Assembly (NCBI RefSeq): GCF_003206615.1
Contig: NZ_PZJW01000003.1
Span: 62,001 to 126,000 of the forward strand
Length of the DNA: 64,000 bases
Direction of reading: 5' to 3'
DNA from: Salinicola acroporae
GTDB lineage: Bacteria > Pseudomonadota > Gammaproteobacteria > Pseudomonadales > Halomonadaceae
Both the position numbers and the translations under genes were made by a program. Numbering within the stretch: position 1 is the first letter of the stretch; each line of letters opens with the position of its first letter. The notes below the pieces were generated by a model. The model saw only the letters and a list, made by a program, of their open reading frames with translations. It made no database searches and was not told the origin of the DNA. Shown piece by piece: positions 1 to 8,836 of this stretch.

Positions 1-631
1 CGGGGCGGCTCGCCTGCATGGCGCGCCGGTGCGCCAGCGCGCTGATCCGCGCGGCGTGTCGCATCAGCGCCAGCTCGGCCTCGCTCTTGGTCAGGCGAAG
101 TTCGTGGATCAAGGCACTGACGTCGGCAAACCGGGTGGGGGCGACGGCACCCCGTCGCGCCCGGGCGCTCAGCTGTCCACGCACGCCCTCGGCGATGCCC
201 ATGGCGGCGGTGTCGGCCAGCGGCAGGTAGAGGGTTTGACGACCATCCAGCAGTTCGGTGAGGTTGTGGCGCTGGGTGTTATCGAACGCCTCGTCCATGC
301 CGTAATCGCGCACGGCCCCTTCGGGGCCGATACGAATGCCGGTCCAGGCCTCCTTCTCGGGATCCTTCTCCTGGCAGTAGAGGATGGCCTCGCCGGCTTC
401 CCGGCCGGGCAGCAGCACCAGCAGCGCGTCGGGTTCGGGAAAACCGCACAGATAGTGGAAGTCGCTGTTCTGGCGGAACGCGTATTCGCTGTCGTGATTG
501 CGCGTCTTGAGCGCGGCACCCGGCAACAGCACGGCGCTGTGTGCCGGCAATTCGGCCATCAGGCGCTCGCGACGGGCCGCAAACTCCTCTGGCGAGATGG
601 GGGCGGGACGCGGCAACGGCTCGGGTCGCAT
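1..631 (-). CDS. pepP: Xaa-Pro aminopeptidase (aminopeptidase P), N-terminal part, cut by window edge
   Basis: Reading the minus strand from the ATG at 631 gives an open frame to base 1 with no stop, beginning MRPEPLPRPAPISPEEF. The visible 210 residues are the creatinase/AMP_N N-terminal domain of aminopeptidase P, with the typical stretch RNHDSEYAFRQNSDFHYL near residue 44 and GFPEPDALLVLLPG after it. The metal-binding pita-bread catalytic domain lies beyond the window. The enzyme releases N-terminal residues preceding proline. It follows ygfB on the same strand with an 84-base gap, the order seen in enterobacteria and pseudomonads (ygfB-pepP). Identification is firm; the gene is partial only because the window ends. 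Confidence 0.93.
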   Translation of the reverse strand, partial: MRPEPLPRPAPISPEEFAARRERLMAELPAHSAVLLPGAALKTRNHDSEYAFRQNSDFHYLCGFPEPDALLVLLPGREAGEAILYCQEKDPEKEAWTGIRIGPEGAVRDYGMDEAFDNTQRHNLTELLDGRQTLYLPLADTAAMGIAEGVRGQLSARARRGAVAPTRFADVSALIHELRLTKSEAELALMRHAARISALAHRRAMQASRP

Positions 632-715
632 GTCTCTCTCCTTGAGCGAAGCGTCTCGGGATTCGCCGGGACGCCTGGAATATCGTCGATCACGCGCCTC
701 GCGGCGCGGGCGGGC

Positions 716-1333
716 TCAGTGCAGCGCCGACGGCATCTCGTCCTCGCCGCCGGCGGTATCGCCACTCTCGTTATCCACCTGCTCTACCTGGGGTTCTCCA
801 GGGTGCTGTTCGGTGTAGAGCAGCATCGCTGCCATCCGGGCATGTTCGGTCAGCGCGAAGAGATCGTTCTCGTTTTCGGGGTCGTCGGCGATATCGACAT
901 CGATCGCCGACAGCTGGCCGAGATCCTCCAGCGCCTCTTTCAACGGCGAGGACCAGTTCTCGTAGGTTTCGCCATCCACTTCGTTGACGACCTCGAGAAA
1001 GCCCTGGGTCCACTCCTTGAGCCCCTGGGCCCGCTCGGAGAGCGAAAACAGCTCGTCCGGCAACAGCGGCTCGAAATTGAGCTCGGCGGCGGAGAGCGCG
1101 TCCAGCGTCTGGCGGCGCCAGCCCAGCAGCACGTCCGCATCCTCACGGTTTTCCGGCTGTTCCACGTTGAGCGACAGGCAGACTTCCTCCAGCCATCCCT
1201 CGGCACTCAAATCGTGCAAACCGAGCTCGGCGCACAGTCGGCCGTCGAGAAACGCTGGCGACTGCATGCTGCCATGGGCCAGGAAGACATTGGCGACGGT
1301 GGAAAAGTCGAGCTGGTCGTTGATGATCGACAT
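716..1333 (-). CDS. ygfB: UPF0149 family protein YgfB
   Basis: About 205 residues, acidic and helical, matching the YgfB/YecA (UPF0149) family: N-terminus MSIINDQLDF, a central segment with LLGWRRQTLDALSAAELNF, and a GLKEWTQGFLEVV segment corresponding to the family's conserved linker helix. I chose the ATG at 1333 because it aligns with the family N-terminus; an ATG four codons upstream (1345) is also possible. It precedes pepP and is divergent from zapA, as in E. coli. In other gammaproteobacteria YgfB has been connected to gene regulation, but no enzyme activity is visible here. Confidence 0.9.
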   Translation of the reverse strand: MSIINDQLDFSTVANVFLAHGSMQSPAFLDGRLCAELGLHDLSAEGWLEEVCLSLNVEQPENREDADVLLGWRRQTLDALSAAELNFEPLLPDELFSLSERAQGLKEWTQGFLEVVNEVDGETYENWSSPLKEALEDLGQLSAIDVDIADDPENENDLFALTEHARMAAMLLYTEQHPGEPQVEQVDNESGDTAGGEDEMPSALH

Positions 1334-1571
1334 GTCGGCATCCATGATTGGGTGATCGCAAGAGCCGGCGGGCGCGAGGCGGCGCGTTGACCGCCAATAA
1401 CCGGCTCTCTATAGTGATTCCTCAATCGCGGCGGCACGCTCCCCGGGCCCTCGACCCCGCCCGGCGCAGCCGGTCACCGACCGCGGGCAGGGTAACGAAT
1501 CCGGACGCGCTCGGCGCGAATGCCTGCCATCTTACCGCATCGATCTTCACCGCCCACCCCGGAGCGACAAC

Positions 1572-1886
1572 ATGAGCGACACGTCTCGCCCGACGACCGA
1601 AGTCACCCTGCTGGGCAAACCCTACGTGATCGCCTGCCCGCCCGAGGAGCAGGATCAACTGAAGCGCTCCGCCCGCTACCTGGATCGCGCCATGCACGGC
1701 ATCCATTCGCGGGGCAAGGTGCTGGGTGCCGAAAAGATCGCGATCATGGCCGCCCTCAATATCACCCACGAGCTGCTGACGGCGCTGGACTCGCATCGCG
1801 CCGGCGAGCAGAGCCTGAGTGATTTGAGCGAGAGACTGGAACGCGCGCTGGCCAAGGCGGGCGAACCCGGCCGGCAGGCACCGTGA
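1572..1886 (+). CDS. zapA: Cell division protein ZapA
   Basis: 104 residues. The N-terminal half (TTEVTLLGKPYVIACP, then LKRSARYLDRAM and KVLGAEKIAIMAALNITHEL) is the ZapA domain, followed by a C-terminal helix (SLSDLSERLERALAKAG) able to form the coiled-coil tetramer. ZapA crosslinks FtsZ protofilaments at the Z-ring in the cytoplasm. Start ATG at 1572 follows GGAGCGACAAC. The 6S RNA gene lies directly downstream and ygfB is divergent upstream, the conserved gammaproteobacterial order. Confidence 0.95.
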   Translation: MSDTSRPTTEVTLLGKPYVIACPPEEQDQLKRSARYLDRAMHGIHSRGKVLGAEKIAIMAALNITHELLTALDSHRAGEQSLSDLSERLERALAKAGEPGRQAP

Positions 1887-1919
1887 TATCGAAAGCGCCA
1901 CCGGCATCGCAATCCGCCA

Positions 1920-1948
1920 TTGGGCAACGGGGGCCGCTCTGCTACGAT
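1920..1948 (+). promoter_or_regulatory. Candidate sigma-70 promoter of 6S RNA
   Basis: TTGGGC at 1920-1925 and TACGAT at 1943-1948 are separated by 17 bases, and the -10 box ends five bases before the first paired base of the 6S RNA closing stem (1953). The -35 match is weak (3/6), the -10 match 4/6. Confidence 0.5.
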
Positions 1949-1952
1949 GGTG

Positions 1953-2138
1953 GAGTTTCCTGGAGTGTGCGCCAGTCATTACAAGTCCCTCGAGCCTATG
2001 CGCAGTACCCAGGGGGCCAATTGCTAGGCAGGCCCGTGTGCATGTCCGCGCGTCGGAAAGCCTGAAGGCCTGCCTGCGGCCACCCACCTTGAACCAATAG
2101 GTTCAGGGCCAGAATGACAGCGGCACTCTGGGGAACTC
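1953..2138 (+). ncRNA. ssrS: 6S RNA
   Basis: About 186 nt between zapA and the 5-formyl-THF cyclo-ligase gene, the conserved location. The ends pair: GAGTTTCCTGGAGTG (1953-1967) with CACTCTGGGGAACTC (2124-2138). The 3' half carries the family signature ACCTTGAACC, a short loop, then GGTTCAGGG, as in E. coli 6S RNA. 6S RNA mimics an open promoter and sequesters sigma-70 RNA polymerase in stationary phase. Ends are inferred from the closing stem and could be off by several bases. Confidence 0.93.
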
Positions 2139-2140
2139 TC

Positions 2141-2821
2141 TTGTCGTTCAACAAGCCTACCGCCACGATCGACCCTGACGCAGCCCAGGCTGCCACGACC
2201 CTGTCGTCGGCCGTCGATGGCCGTCTCGATCGGCGCGAGCTTCGACGTGAACTGCGTCGTCGCCGTCGCGCACTGACCCCGGATCAACGACGCCACGCCT
2301 CCCGCGAGCTCTGCCGCCGCCTCAGGTGCCTGCCCGAACTGCAGCGCGCCCGCCGCGTGGCGCTCTATCTGCCCAACGATGGCGAGATCGATCCGCGCCC
2401 GCTGATCGACTGGTTCACAGCCCGTCGCGCCCACGTCTATCTCCCGGTATTACGCCCCCTGGTCGAGAACCGGCTGTGGTTCGTGCGTTATCGCGCCGGC
2501 ACCCGGATGACCCGCAATCGCTTCGGTATCGCCGAGCCGGACACCCGCTTCGGCGCCCATCGCGCCAACCGATTGCCCGCCTGGGCGTTGGATACCGTGC
2601 TGCTGCCACTGGTGGGATTCGACGACGATGGCCAGCGAATCGGCATGGGCGGTGGATTCTACGATCGCACGTTCGCCTTTGCCCGACGCCAGCGCCCCAG
2701 GCCCCGGCTGATCGGGCTCGCCCACGACTGCCAACGGGTCGACTCGCTGCCCATCGAGGGCTGGGACGTGCCGCTGGATGCCATCGTCAGCGACCGGCGC
2801 ATCGTCCGACCCGGTCGCTGA
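2141..2821 (+). CDS. ygfA: 5-formyltetrahydrofolate cyclo-ligase
   Basis: About 226 residues. The basic N-terminal helix (RRELRRELRRRRRALTPDQR) and the C-terminal motif IGMGGGFYDRTFAF, the ATP/folate-binding signature of the 5-FCL family, identify it. It converts 5-formyl-THF to 5,10-methenyl-THF using ATP. The frame opens at an ATG at 2114 inside the 6S RNA; I prefer TTG at 2141, preceded by GGGGAA in the last bases of the 6S sequence, but the start is unsure and could be further in. In E. coli the equivalent gene is co-transcribed with ssrS. Confidence 0.88.
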   Translation: MSFNKPTATIDPDAAQAATTLSSAVDGRLDRRELRRELRRRRRALTPDQRRHASRELCRRLRCLPELQRARRVALYLPNDGEIDPRPLIDWFTARRAHVYLPVLRPLVENRLWFVRYRAGTRMTRNRFGIAEPDTRFGAHRANRLPAWALDTVLLPLVGFDDDGQRIGMGGGFYDRTFAFARRQRPRPRLIGLAHDCQRVDSLPIEGWDVPLDAIVSDRRIVRPGR

Positions 2822-2873
2822 AGCACGAGGCTAGCCGGCACTGAATGGTCGACGGCGGCAGCGCCTGCAACGA

Positions 2874-2907
2874 AAACGGCCGGCAGCGTTTCCGCTACCG
2901 GCCGTTT
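2874..2907 (+). terminator. Probable terminator after ygfA
   Basis: A 10-bp perfect stem, AAACGGCCGG (2874-2883) with CCGGCCGTTT (2898-2907), with a 14-base loop and only a short T stretch, 50 bases after the ygfA stop. The symmetric A/T flanks mean it could work in both directions, also ending transcripts of the small gene to its right. Confidence 0.6.
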
Positions 2908-2993
2908 CGAGCCACACCCCACCAGCCGATCCTCTTCACCACGCCCTCATTCGCCGGCCGTCGCCAGCCGAATGATCCGGCGTGTTCCCGGCC

Positions 2994-3089
2994 TCAGGCG
3001 CCCAGCAGCGTCTGCGCGTAGCCTGTTGCCACCACGCCGACGCCGAAGATCAGTACCAATGCCATTACCAAGTCGGGCTTGCGTCTCAT
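2994..3089 (-). CDS. 31-residue single-pass membrane peptide
   Basis: Too short for ordinary gene calling. The ATG at 3089 is preceded on its strand by GGAG five bases away. The product begins MRRKPDLVMALVLIFGVGVV and ends ATGYAQTLLGA: a positively charged start followed by one hydrophobic helix of about 18 residues, so probably an inner-membrane peptide with cytoplasmic N-terminus. I do not know a named function. It sits alone between ygfA and ilvA. A longer in-frame start exists at 3194, but it lacks such a ribosome-binding site and adds a low-complexity leader. Confidence 0.6.
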   Translation of the reverse strand: MRRKPDLVMALVLIFGVGVVATGYAQTLLGA

Positions 3090-3300
3090 GTCGACTCCGC
3101 TGCGTTGGGTTCGGTCGCTGCCCCCCGCAGCGACGCGCACGACTATAGGGTCAGGCCAAAAACTTGACAAGAGTGTTTCCGGCCCGGATGACACCTTTTT
3201 TCGTTACCCAATAGTATCGGCACCAACACAAAAAGTTTGAGATCGGATTCAGGGACTTTTAGCGCCTATTTCATCCTTTCACGACGATTACCGACGAAGT

Positions 3301-4818
3301 CTAGGCCATGAACAGCCGGTAGGCCGTATTGTCAGTCTCCTTCCAGTAACGATAGCCGATGCGATCGAAGTGTTCCTCGGCATGGGCACGGTCGCCATTG
3401 GGCATCTGCAGTCCCACCAGCACCCGGCCGTAGGCGGCGCCGTGATTGCGGTAGTGGAACAGCGAGATGTTCCAGTCCGCCGGCAGGTGGGTGAGAAAGT
3501 TCATCAGCGCGCCAGGGCGTTCGGGGAATTCGAAGCGATAGACCTCCTCCTCGAAACGCTCCCGGGGTCGACCGCCGCCCAGATGGCGGATGTGAAGCTT
3601 GGCCAGTTCGTTGTCGGTGAGATCCTCGACCGGATAGTCTGCCTCGCGCAGGCGGCGGATCAGCTCTTCGCGATCCTCGCCCCCCGGTTTGACCTGAACA
3701 CCGACGAAGATGTGCGCGTTCTCCGGATCGGCGTAGCGATAGTTGAATTCGGTCACCATGCGCCGCCCGATCACCCGGCAGAACTGCTTGAAGCTGCCCG
3801 GCCGCTCGGGGATCTCCACCGCCAGGATCGCCTCGCGCTGCTCGCCCAGCTCGGTGCGCTCGGCGACGTGCTGGAGCCGGTCGAAATTGATATTGGCGCC
3901 CGAGTTGATGCACATCAGTGTCTGGTCACGCGCCTGGGTCTGCTGGATATACTTCTTGAGCCCCGCCAGCGACAGCGCACCGGAGGTTTCCGCCACCGCC
4001 CGCGTGTCATCGAACGTGTCCTTCACCGCCGCGCACATCTCGTCGGTGTTGACGGTGATCACGCCGTCGACGTGATGACGCAGGATCTCGAACGGCGCCT
4101 CGCCGATCTGCGCCACCGCGACGCCCTCGGCAAACACCCCGACCTGCTCCAGCGTCACCCGCTCGCCGGCCTCCATGGCCGCCTTGAGACAGGCGGAGTC
4201 CTCGGCTTCGACACCGAACACCTTGATCTCCGGTCGCAGATACTTGATGTAGGCCGCGATGCCCGCCAGCAGCCCCCCGCCACCGACGGGGACGAAGATC
4301 GCATCGAGCGGACCGGCGTGCTGGCGCAGGATCTCCATCGCCACCGTCCCCTGGCCGGCGATCACGTCGAAATCGTCGTAGGGCGGGATATAGGTATAGC
4401 CATGTTCGGCGATCAGCTCCCGGGCGTGGCTCAGCGCATCACCGAAGGCGTCGCCCTTGAGCACCACCCTGGCGCCCCAGCCCCGGACCGCCGACACCTT
4501 GATATCCGGCGTGACCCGCGGCATCACGATCACCGCCTTGACCCCCATCTGCCTGGCCGCCATCGCCAGCCCCTGGGCATGATTGCCCGCGGACGCCGCG
4601 ATCACGCCGTTGGCCTTCTGCTCGTCACTCAGTTGCGCCATCTTGTTGTAGGCGCCGCGAATCTTGAACGAAAAGACCGGCTGCAGGTCTTCGCGCTTGA
4701 TCAGAATCCGGTTGGAAAAGCGGCGGGAGAGCGCGGGCAGCGGGGAAATCGGAGTCTCCCGGGCCGCCTCGTAGACACGGGCCTGGAGGATCTTCTTGAC
4801 GATGTCTTCGAGTTGCAT
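3301..4818 (-). CDS. ilvA: Threonine ammonia-lyase, biosynthetic
   Basis: 505 residues from the ATG at 4818 (MQLEDIVKKILQARVYEAAR), close to the 514 of E. coli IlvA; the open frame extends upstream without family similarity. The PLP-binding lysine is in SFKIRGAYNKM (K52), the phosphate loop is VGGGGLLAG near 178-186, and the C-terminal 180 residues contain two ACT-like regulatory segments (EIPERPGSFKQFC and EFPERPGALMNFL) that bind isoleucine and valine in the family. It deaminates threonine to 2-oxobutanoate, the first isoleucine-specific step. It is divergent from rpiA across about 197 bases, an arrangement common in pseudomonads and relatives. Confidence 0.96.
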   Translation of the reverse strand: MQLEDIVKKILQARVYEAARETPISPLPALSRRFSNRILIKREDLQPVFSFKIRGAYNKMAQLSDEQKANGVIAASAGNHAQGLAMAARQMGVKAVIVMPRVTPDIKVSAVRGWGARVVLKGDAFGDALSHARELIAEHGYTYIPPYDDFDVIAGQGTVAMEILRQHAGPLDAIFVPVGGGGLLAGIAAYIKYLRPEIKVFGVEAEDSACLKAAMEAGERVTLEQVGVFAEGVAVAQIGEAPFEILRHHVDGVITVNTDEMCAAVKDTFDDTRAVAETSGALSLAGLKKYIQQTQARDQTLMCINSGANINFDRLQHVAERTELGEQREAILAVEIPERPGSFKQFCRVIGRRMVTEFNYRYADPENAHIFVGVQVKPGGEDREELIRRLREADYPVEDLTDNELAKLHIRHLGGGRPRERFEEEVYRFEFPERPGALMNFLTHLPADWNISLFHYRNHGAAYGRVLVGLQMPNGDRAHAEEHFDRIGYRYWKETDNTAYRLFMA

Positions 4819-5015
4819 TCGGGTATGTCCTGGCGAACAGCTGGGGTGCAGCGCTCCCGCCTCGAGAGCGGCGGGCTTTGATGGACCCGTATTGTTAGCA
4901 GACCCCGGCCCCGAGCGTCCAGCGACATCGGCAGCGTGTGCCGCTTGCTTTATACTGGCCGCGCTCCGAGCGTACCCCAATCGAACCCTTCTCCACTCAG
5001 CCTGCCGGAACCGAC

Positions 5016-5687
5016 ATGACCCAGGACGATCTCAAGCGCGCCGTCGCCGCCGCAGCCCTAGAAGACATCGACAACCTGCTGACCCCGGATGCGGTGATCG
5101 GCGTGGGCACGGGCTCCACGGCCAACCACTTCATCGACCTGCTGGCCGCCCGCCGACACGACTTCCGCGGCGCGGTCGCAAGTTCGGAAGCGACGGCAGC
5201 GCGGCTGAAATCCCACGGTATCGACGTGCTGGAGCTCAACCATGTCGGCACCGTCCCGGTCTATGTCGACGGCGCCGACGAGATCGATGCCAGACTGCGC
5301 ATGATCAAGGGCGGCGGCGCGGCGCTGACCCGGGAAAAGATCGTGGCCGCCTGCGCCGAGCGCTTCATCTGCATCGCCGATGCCAGCAAGCGGGTCGAGG
5401 TGCTGGGTGGCTTCCCGCTGCCGATCGAGGTGATTCCGATGGCGCGCTCCTATGTCGCCCGCGAAATGGTCAAGCTGGGCATCACGCCGGTCTATCGGGA
5501 TGGCGTGCTGACCGACAACGGCAACCGCATCCTCGACGGTTACGACAAGCTGTTCGACGAGCCCGAGGCGATGGAAGCGGCGCTGGATGCGCTGGTCGGC
5601 GTGGTCACCAACGGCTTGTTCGCCAAACGCCCGGCCGATGTGCTGATGCTGGGCAGCAACGCTGGGGTGGAGCGCCTGACCCGCTGA
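5016..5687 (+). CDS. rpiA: Ribose-5-phosphate isomerase A
   Basis: 223 residues, the usual RpiA length. Conserved blocks are present: [14 protein letters not shown] near 29-42 (phosphate binding), DGADEID near 84-90 and [14 protein letters not shown] near 97-110. It interconverts ribose-5-phosphate and ribulose-5-phosphate in the pentose phosphate pathway. Start ATG at 5016 was chosen from the family N-terminus ([10 protein letters not shown]); the frame is open further upstream. It ends nine bases before the convergent stop of the D-lactate dehydrogenase gene. Confidence 0.96.
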   Translation: MTQDDLKRAVAAAALEDIDNLLTPDAVIGVGTGSTANHFIDLLAARRHDFRGAVASSEATAARLKSHGIDVLELNHVGTVPVYVDGADEIDARLRMIKGGGAALTREKIVAACAERFICIADASKRVEVLGGFPLPIEVIPMARSYVAREMVKLGITPVYRDGVLTDNGNRILDGYDKLFDEPEAMEAALDALVGVVTNGLFAKRPADVLMLGSNAGVERLTR

Positions 5688-5696
5688 CCCGGCCCG

Positions 5697-6692
5697 CTAC
5701 AGCCGGTTGGGGCACTCGATACCTTCGGCGAAGGCCATCAGGTTGGCGCGGGTCACCTGGGCGATCTCGCGCAGCGCCTCGACGGTGAAAAACCCCTGGT
5801 GTCCGGTGATCAGCACATTGGGAAAACTCGCCAGGCGCGCGAACACGTCATCGTCGATGATCTCCGCCGAGTGGTCGCGGAAGAACAGCTCACTCTCCTG
5901 CTCGTAGACATCGATGGCCAGCGCGCCCAGTTGACGCGACTTCAGCGCGCCAATGACCGCGGGCGTATCGATCAGCGCCCCTCGCGAGGTATTGACCAGC
6001 ATGGCGCCCGGCTTCATCGCCGCCAAGGTCCCGTCATCGATCAGGTGATGGGTCTGCTCGGTCAGCGGACAGTGCAGCGAGACGATATCGGAGCGAGCCA
6101 GCAGCGCCTCGAGCGGGACCGCTTCCCCGTAGGCCTGGAACGCCTCGGCCGGATAGGGATCATGGCCCAGCACCTCGCAGCCGAGTCCTTTCAGGATGCG
6201 TGCCATGCACAGTCCGATCCGGCCCGTCCCGATCACGCCCGCCGTCTTGCCATGAAGGGTGACGCCCAGCAGCCCGTCGAGTGCGAAGTTGCCCTCGCGC
6301 ACGCGGTTGAAGGCCCGGTGAGTCTTGCGGTTCAGGGTCATGATCATCGCCAGCGCGTGCTCCGCCACCGCCTCCGGCGAGTAGGCCGGCACCCGCGCCA
6401 CGAACAGCCCGAGCCGATGGGCAGCCGCGAGATCGATGTTGTTGAAACCGGCGCAGCGCAGCACGATCGCACGGATCCCGAGGGTGGCCAGCGTGTCGAG
6501 CACGGCGGCGTCCAGGCAGTCGTTGACGAACACGCAGACCGCATCGCTGCCCGCTGCCAGCGTAACGGTGCCGGCATCGAGACTGGCTTCCTGGTAGTGC
6601 CACTCGATGTCGTCATCGGCATCTTGAACGGCAGCAAGTTCGTCGAAAAAGCGTCGATCGTAGGGCTGGGCACTGAAAACGGTAACTCGCAT
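5697..6692 (-). CDS. ldhA: D-lactate dehydrogenase (2-hydroxyacid dehydrogenase family)
   Basis: 331 residues from ATG at 6692 (MRVTVFSAQPYDRRFF), the size of LdhA. It has the Rossmann motif VIGTGRIGLCMARIL, the substrate-binding RCAGFNNIDL segment, the NTSRG motif with catalytic Arg, the catalytic Glu in YEQESELFF, and GHQGFFT, where the family's catalytic His lies. Such enzymes reduce pyruvate to D-lactate with NADH. It is convergent with rpiA and divergent from the HDAC-like gene with about 127 bases between starts. The substrate is assigned by family resemblance and could be a related 2-oxoacid. Confidence 0.88.
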   Translation of the reverse strand: MRVTVFSAQPYDRRFFDELAAVQDADDDIEWHYQEASLDAGTVTLAAGSDAVCVFVNDCLDAAVLDTLATLGIRAIVLRCAGFNNIDLAAAHRLGLFVARVPAYSPEAVAEHALAMIMTLNRKTHRAFNRVREGNFALDGLLGVTLHGKTAGVIGTGRIGLCMARILKGLGCEVLGHDPYPAEAFQAYGEAVPLEALLARSDIVSLHCPLTEQTHHLIDDGTLAAMKPGAMLVNTSRGALIDTPAVIGALKSRQLGALAIDVYEQESELFFRDHSAEIIDDDVFARLASFPNVLITGHQGFFTVEALREIAQVTRANLMAFAEGIECPNRL

Positions 6693-6819
6693 GGCGAAAA
6701 ACTCGCGGCAACGGAGGGCATCTCCCAGCGTAGCGATCCCTGGCGCCGCCGCCAGGGACCAAATGCCGCGGCCCAGTCCCGGCGGCTTTTCCATCGACCC
6801 GAGCGGAGGTCACTCGAGC

Positions 6820-7731
6820 GTGCTCCCTATCGTCCATCATCCCGGCTATAGCATCGAATGGCCCGAGCGCCATCCGTTCCCGATGGCGAAATTCCGAGTC
6901 CTGCGCCGACGCCTGTCGACGCTGGCGTTCGACGACCGTGACGACGTTTGCTGGATCACCCCTGCCCCGGCGACAAGTCAAGCGCTATTGCGTGGGCACA
7001 CCGCCGACTACCTGCAGCGTTTTTATCTGGGCGAGATGGCGACCACGCGGCGTACGCCGAGCGGCTTCCCCTGGTCACCCGCGCTGGTCGACCGCACCCT
7101 GCTGGAAGTCGGCGGGACGCTCGCCGCGGTGGACAGCGCCATGGAGACCGGGCTGGCGCTCAACACCGCCGGCGGCACCCACCACGCCTACGCCGATCGT
7201 GCCAGCGGCTACTGCCTGCTCAACGATCTCGCGGTAGCCGCCCATCACCTGCTGGCCGAGTATCGTCTCGAGCGGGTCCTGATCGTCGACTGCGACGTGC
7301 ACCAAGGGGATGGAACGGCCTGGATCTTCCGCGACGAGCCACGGGTCTTCACGCTGTCGCTCCACGGCGAGGCCAACTTTCCGTTCGAGAAGCGCCAGAG
7401 CGATCGCGACGTGGCGCTGCCGCGCGGTACCGGGGACGACGCCTATCTGGCGCGGCTCGAGGCGGCGCTGGACCCGATTCTGAACGACTTCCAGCCGCAG
7501 TTCGTGCTGTTCGATGCCGGCGCCGACGTCCACGCCGACGATCGGCTGGGCCACCTGGCGTTGAGCGACCACGGTCTCTATCGTCGCGATCACCGGGTGC
7601 TGGCGGACTGTCGCAGGCGCGGCATTCCCGTCGCCGGCGTCATCGGCGGTGGCTATGACCGCGACCTCGAGGCACTGGCCGAGCGTCACGCCCAGTTGTT
7701 TCTCGCCGCGCTGGCGTTGACCTCCGAATGA
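6820..7731 (+). CDS. Histone-deacetylase-like amidohydrolase
   Basis: 303 residues from a GTG at 6820 with GGAGGT nine bases upstream; this start gives the family N-terminus (LPIVHHPGYSIEWPERHPF). Active-site landmarks are present: the HH pair at about 121-122, zinc ligands in VDCDVHQGDG (D159, H161) and DDRLG (about D240), and GGGYD near 277-281. The length and short loops resemble the class IV-like (HDAC11-type) prokaryotic branch. Bacterial members deacetylate small molecules such as acylpolyamines or acetylated proteins; the substrate cannot be read from sequence. Its 3' end overlaps the convergent GT90 gene by 46 bases. Confidence 0.9.
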   Translation: MLPIVHHPGYSIEWPERHPFPMAKFRVLRRRLSTLAFDDRDDVCWITPAPATSQALLRGHTADYLQRFYLGEMATTRRTPSGFPWSPALVDRTLLEVGGTLAAVDSAMETGLALNTAGGTHHAYADRASGYCLLNDLAVAAHHLLAEYRLERVLIVDCDVHQGDGTAWIFRDEPRVFTLSLHGEANFPFEKRQSDRDVALPRGTGDDAYLARLEAALDPILNDFQPQFVLFDAGADVHADDRLGHLALSDHGLYRRDHRVLADCRRRGIPVAGVIGGGYDRDLEALAERHAQLFLAALALTSE

Positions 7732-8708
7732 AGGGGCAGCGGGGCGTCACGGGGCGAGAGCTGTCCGGAAAGCACGAAATAGCGGTGCATCACCAGCAGC
7801 GCGATCAGGTGCTCGAGACGCGTGTCGCGAAATCGATCCACGTGGGCGTTGGCGTTGCGGATGATCGCTTCGGCTTCCCCCGGACGCGCCGTGTAATAGT
7901 CCATCTTCTCCTCGAGGTCGTGGCAATCCTCGGCCAGCGGCACGTAGTGGACATAGGGTTCCAGCGTGCCTTCCATGAACCAGGTCTCGTAACGCGGAGG
8001 CGGCATCAGGCAGAGCGAGTTCGACGACAGGATCCACTTCAGATTGGTGGCAACGTCCTTGCCCTCGAGACTCAGTACGAACTTGTACTGCAGTTGCGCC
8101 TCGATCGACAGGTAGGGACGATAATCCGGTTGATGGTGCCGCCTGGCATGGCTCTGGCCGATATCCATCCGCGGGTGCCGGCATAACTGGCGCAGCACCG
8201 CTGCCCGGTGCTCGTGGAAACACTTTCCCCGCCAGACGACGCCGGTCTTCTTGTCGGCGTACCGCAACCGGTCGTTGGCGAAATGAAAGTGGCGCACGCT
8301 GTTGAGTTTCAACAGCAGATTGTTGGCGTTGCTCGGCGGGGTCTGGCGACAGATCGGACGGCTCTTGACGATCGTCGGCGTCTCGGCCACCCAGGTCACA
8401 TCGCCGAAGCGGTAGTTGAAACGCAGCTCGGGGTCGAAATGACGAACCACCCGCTTGGCATCCAGATAGTAGGCGCCGCGTCGTTCGTAGCGGAAATCGC
8501 CGATGCGCACCGCGGCCTCGTCGAGATCGAAGGGGCTCTGCTGACGATGGTAGTAGTCGACCCGCGCCAGCACGGCCTGGCGCTGCATGGGAGAGAGCGG
8601 CTCCACCAGCCGGTCCAGGCGCAGGCGATACAGACTGTCGGGCAGTAGCAGGCTGGCGATACCGCCAGCGTAGAATCGCAATTTGCGACTCCTGAAGCGC
8701 AGGTTCAT
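7686..8708 (-). CDS. Glycosyltransferase family 90 (CAP10-like) protein
   Basis: 340 residues from ATG at 8708 (MNLRFRSRKLRFYAGGIAS). It carries features of the GT90/CAP10 family: KSRPICRQTPPSNANNLLLK near residue 125, WRGKCFHEHRAAVLRQ, the Y..YLSIEAQ..KFVLSLEG segment with WILSSNSL and MPPPRYETWF. In bacteria these cytoplasmic enzymes typically transfer sugars to LPS or capsule, which suits the LPS region starting 2 kb away. Acceptor and donor are unknown. The longer frame upstream (to 8792) has no family similarity. Confidence 0.85.
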   Translation of the reverse strand: MNLRFRSRKLRFYAGGIASLLLPDSLYRLRLDRLVEPLSPMQRQAVLARVDYYHRQQSPFDLDEAAVRIGDFRYERRGAYYLDAKRVVRHFDPELRFNYRFGDVTWVAETPTIVKSRPICRQTPPSNANNLLLKLNSVRHFHFANDRLRYADKKTGVVWRGKCFHEHRAAVLRQLCRHPRMDIGQSHARRHHQPDYRPYLSIEAQLQYKFVLSLEGKDVATNLKWILSSNSLCLMPPPRYETWFMEGTLEPYVHYVPLAEDCHDLEEKMDYYTARPGEAEAIIRNANAHVDRFRDTRLEHLIALLVMHRYFVLSGQLSPRDAPLPLHSEVNASAARNNWA

Positions 8709-8836
8709 GGAGTGATACCGGAAGAGGGATTCAGGTCGTCCCACGATTGTCGTCGCCGGCGATGACAAGCGTCTGACACACCGACCCGGCATCCGCCCGA
8801 CGATTCAGCGCCCGGCGATAGCTCCCGAAGGCACGC

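Noticed and set aside
29-1390. 453-codon plus-strand frame at the left edge
   Set aside because: It runs antisense across pepP and ygfB, both recognised proteins.
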